NCBI GenBank assembly: GCA_946543025.1
Contig: CAMNLN010000206.1
Location: forward strand, 1-6,399
Length of the DNA: 6,399 nt
Direction: 5' to 3'
From: an uncultured Verrucomicrobiota bacterium
GTDB lineage: Bacteria > Verrucomicrobiota > Kiritimatiellia > RFP12 > UBA1067
The position numbers and the translations under genes are program-made. The notes below the pieces were generated by a model that saw only the letters and a list, made by a program, of their open reading frames with translations, ran no database searches and was not told where the DNA came from. Positions 4,513 to 6,399 of the stretch are shown here, one piece after another. Position 1 is the stretch's first letter. Every line of letters starts with the position of its first letter.

Positions 4513-6399
4513 TCATTTCAGCAACAGCATCGTACCTGCCTGATAGTGCATCTTCAGCGTCTTGCCGCCGTTCGTGAGATACACGCACCACGGAAGCGTC
4601 AGGTTTGAAGCGGGCGTGGACGGGAACGGCGTCGGTAGCGTCGCGAGCGTGTACGCCGCGCCGCGCGTGAGGAGGTTCGTGTTCGCGATCTCCACCGTCA
4701 CGCCCGACCCGAGCGTCAGCGAGCCATCGCTTATGGCAAGCCCCGGCGTGAGCGGCTGCGCCGCGTCGAAGACGAGCTTGTCCGTCACAGTCACGTTGCC
4801 CTTCAGCGTGCCGTAGCCGCCGAAACGCGCATACGAGGGCGTGAACGAACCCGCGTCGAACGCGCCGCCCGCGAGGCGCACCTCGTTGGCGGACGGAATG
4901 GCGTCCGCCGCGCCGAGCTTCAGCGTGCCGCCCGCAATCACGGTCGCGCCCGTGTACGTGTTCGCCGCCGAGAGCGTGAAGGTGCCCGCCGTGGCGGAGG
5001 AGTTCGTAAGCGTAAGGCCGCCGCCCGGCTGATCGTCGCCGTCCGTGAGCAACACGACGCAGTTGATCGTCGTCTTGCGATCCGCGCTCTTGATCGTGGC
5101 CGTTGGTGCCTCCACATAGCCCCAGCCCGGGGATGCCACCACGATCTCGCCGATCGTGCCCGTGCGCGCGTCGAACGTGCAGTGCGCCACCGCGCCCGTT
5201 CCGCCGCCGCCCGCGATGTACACCTCCGGCGGGCCGATGTAGCCGTTCGTGGCCGTGCCGCTTGGCCATGCGATCGAGGCGACGCCCTTCCCGAACGGCT
5301 TCTCGAACGGCACCGCGCCGTTGGAGGAAGACTTGCCGTTGATGTCCAGCGTCGCACCACCCGGAAACACCGTCACGCGGTTCACCCTCTGCACTCCCGA
5401 GCCGAAGATGTTGGCGTTTCCTGTGTACGCCTGCCACGCGCCGCCGCCGAAATTGATGAACGCCCGCGCCACTTCGTTGTCGCGCTGGCTCCTGTTCCAG
5501 CTCGATTTCTGCAAGATCGGCGTGGAGAGGACGCCCGCGTTCAGGTTGACCGCGCCGAAGAAGGTGTTCGTACGTTCGCACACATTCAGGTACGACGTGA
5601 TCGTGAACATAGGATTCCCGTCGCCTCCCAGCGTAAGGAGGCCGCGGATCGTGTCCCCCTCGCCCCCCTTCAAGCCGTACTGCTGTTCGCCCAGGTGCGA
5701 ATAAGTGCCGCCGTTGTATGTACCCCCCGTCATGTAGAGCTCGCCCCAGCCGCCAAAGCTCAGCACCATGCAGTTGTCCGCCGTGAACGTGCCGCCGGAC
5801 ATCCGCATCATGCCCACGGCGCCGGGCTCACCGCCGAACCGCCACCAGCCGCGCATGGCGAGGAGGCCGCCCATGAGGTCCACGTGTCCGTAGCTGGTCG
5901 CATACCGTCCCACGTAGCCGTCGTAACCGGCGTGGCAGAGGTTGCGCACGTTGCCGCCGTACTGGTAGAGCGCGCCCTTCGTGTTGGCCGCCTGGGCGAT
6001 GCCGATCCAGTTGGTGAGCGCGCCGCCGTGCACCTCCAGGATCGCGCCCTTCGTGCCCGTGTCCTGCACGTGGAGATAGGATGCCGTTGCGTTCCCGGAC
6101 GGCACGAACGCGTCGAGGGTCGAACCCGCCTTCACGACCATCTTCGCCGGCGCGGCGTCGTTCGCGCCGCCCACCGTCCACGTCGAGTTCGCCTTGTGCG
6201 CGTCGTTCGCCACGTCCCACGTGCCGCACCAGATGGAACCGGCGTTCTCGAGCGTCATCGTGCCGCCCGTCACGTTGAGGCGCGTGAGGCGACGCGTCTT
6301 GTTGCCCGCCACCACCATCTCGCCCTCGCCGTTGAAGAGCCGCGACGCGCCGTCGGGCGTCGTGTCCGCCGTGAACGTCAGCGTGCCCGGCCCGCCGTG
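4513..6399 (-). CDS. Large secreted beta-solenoid protein with autotransporter-associated repeat, N-terminus outside window
   Basis: The frame is open to the window edge, so these are the last 628 residues of a longer protein; the signal peptide is not seen. The sequence is rich in Gly, Thr, Ala and Asn with short alternating beta strands, typical of a right-handed beta-solenoid at the cell surface. In order it shows strand-rich sequence (1-117), a ladder of about seven imperfect coils (118-313), a strand with FPGGATLDINGKS (about 345-357), a doublet of a G-Y-x-x-P module (372-436), one autotransporter-associated beta-strand repeat (459-496, with NTYTGATVIAGGTLKLG), and a C-terminal region ending GKTLKMHYQAGTMLLLK. 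There is no autotransporter beta-barrel, no PEP-CTERM-like tail and no LPXTG motif, so how it is held or released is unclear. It is the upstream partner of the exported phosphodiesterase. The repeat class is sound; a role such as adhesion or glycan binding would be a guess. Confidence 0.85.
   Translation of the reverse strand, partial: HGGPGTLTFTADTTPDGASRLFNGEGEMVVAGNKTRRLTRLNVTGGTMTLENAGSIWCGTWDVANDAHKANSTWTVGGANDAAPAKMVVKAGSTLDAFVPSGNATASYLHVQDTGTKGAILEVHGGALTNWIGIAQAANTKGALYQYGGNVRNLCHAGYDGYVGRYATSYGHVDLMGGLLAMRGWWRFGGEPGAVGMMRMSGGTFTADNCMVLSFGGWGELYMTGGTYNGGTYSHLGEQQYGLKGGEGDTIRGLLTLGGDGNPMFTITSYLNVCERTNTFFGAVNLNAGVLSTPILQKSSWNRSQRDNEVARAFINFGGGAWQAYTGNANIFGSGVQRVNRVTVFPGGATLDINGKSSSNGAVPFEKPFGKGVASIAWPSGTATNGYIGPPEVYIAGGGGTGAVAHCTFDARTGTIGEIVVASPGWGYVEAPTATIKSADRKTTINCVVLLTDGDDQPGGGLTLTNSSATAGTFTLSAANTYTGATVIAGGTLKLGAADAIPSANEVRLAGGAFDAGSFTPSYARFGGYGTLKGNVTVTDKLVFDAAQPLTPGLAISDGSLTLGSGVTVEIANTNLLTRGAAYTLATLPTPFPSTPASNLTLPWCVYLTNGGKTLKMHYQAGTMLLLK
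4912..5025 (-). repeat. Autotransporter-associated beta-strand repeat (PATR-type) in the surface protein
   Basis: Residues 459-496 of the visible protein read GGLTLTN, then TFTLSAANTYTGATV, then IAGGTLKLG. This matches the well-known passenger-associated repeat (family usually described as G-x-L-T-L-x-G-x-N-T-Y-T-G-x-T-x-V-x-x-G-T-L). Only one full copy is visible; further copies may lie beyond the window. Confidence 0.85.
5092..5286 (-). repeat. Doublet of a G-Y-x-x-P beta module in the surface protein
   Basis: Two related segments occur in tandem. The first (residues 372-395) contains ASIAWPSG, NGYIGPPEVYIAG. The second (415-436) contains GEIVVASPG, WGYVEAPTATIK. They share the pattern I-x-x-x-x-S/P-G, then G-Y-I/V-x-x-P-x-V/A-x-I. 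Between them lies GGGGTGAVAHCTFDARTG. The style resembles the 'GGSGYTSAPTVTI-GGGGSGA' repeats seen in various large bacterial and phage surface proteins (from memory). Confidence 0.6.
5461..6048 (-). repeat. Glycine-ladder beta-solenoid coils in the surface protein
   Basis: Residues 118-313 break into about seven units of roughly 23-34 residues, most opening with a G-x-[LVM]-x-[LMVQ]-x-G-G-like pattern: GAILEVHGG, GALYQYGG, GHVDLMGG, GMMRMSGG, GELYMTGG, GLLTLGG, GAVNLNAG. Each unit plausibly forms one coil of a beta-helix, the G-G marking a turn. The pattern recalls the T5SS/PEP-CTERM-associated repeats, but I could not test this against a profile. Confidence 0.6.

Noticed and set aside
3768..4577. 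A 269-codon plus-strand frame antisense to the phosphodiesterase
   Set aside because: The opposite strand encodes an intact GDPD with all catalytic motifs, while this frame shows no recognisable domain or ribosome binding site.
4508..5581. A 357-codon minus-strand frame overlapping the repeat-protein gene
   Set aside because: It is rich in Arg, Gly and His without domain signatures, whereas the alternative frame shows a clear autotransporter-associated repeat.

Overview
The window is G+C-rich and gene-dense. Essentially every base lies in one of four protein-coding genes, two of them cut by the window edges. I see no rRNA, tRNA, CRISPR array, insertion sequence or integrase. The layout suggests a diderm bacterium, because it has an inner-membrane RND pump with its periplasmic adaptor and a large exported beta-rich repeat protein. 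Secreted proteins carrying an autotransporter-associated beta-strand repeat but no autotransporter barrel, at this base composition, are common in the PVC group (Kiritimatiellota, Lentisphaerota, Verrucomicrobiota). That placement is an inference from protein style and was not tested.

Left half (1-3682, plus strand): the C-terminal part of an AcrA/MexE-type adaptor is followed after 13 bases by a complete HAE1-type RND permease of 1062 residues. The permease starts at GTG with a good Shine-Dalgarno sequence laid over the adaptor stop codon. The two form one operon and should build a tripartite, proton-driven efflux pump. No outer-membrane channel gene lies in the window. The proton-relay residues are all present, but the phenylalanine cage of AcrB's deep substrate pocket appears to be wholly replaced, and the periplasmic domains are unusually rich in cysteine.

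Right half (3657-6399, minus strand): a large surface or secreted protein, whose N-terminus lies beyond the window, has a glycine-ladder beta-solenoid, a doublet of a G-Y-x-x-P module and one autotransporter-associated repeat, then ends without a barrel or recognised sorting tail. Nineteen bases after its stop comes a glycerophosphodiester phosphodiesterase with a twin-arginine signal and an intact catalytic set. These two are probably co-transcribed and both act outside the cytoplasm.

The two operons converge. The pump and phosphodiesterase genes overlap tail to tail by 26 bp, and a perfect 6-bp inverted repeat spans one end of the overlap. I found no convincing wholly new system. The points most worth checking are the altered pump pocket, the convergent overlap and the module architecture of the repeat protein.
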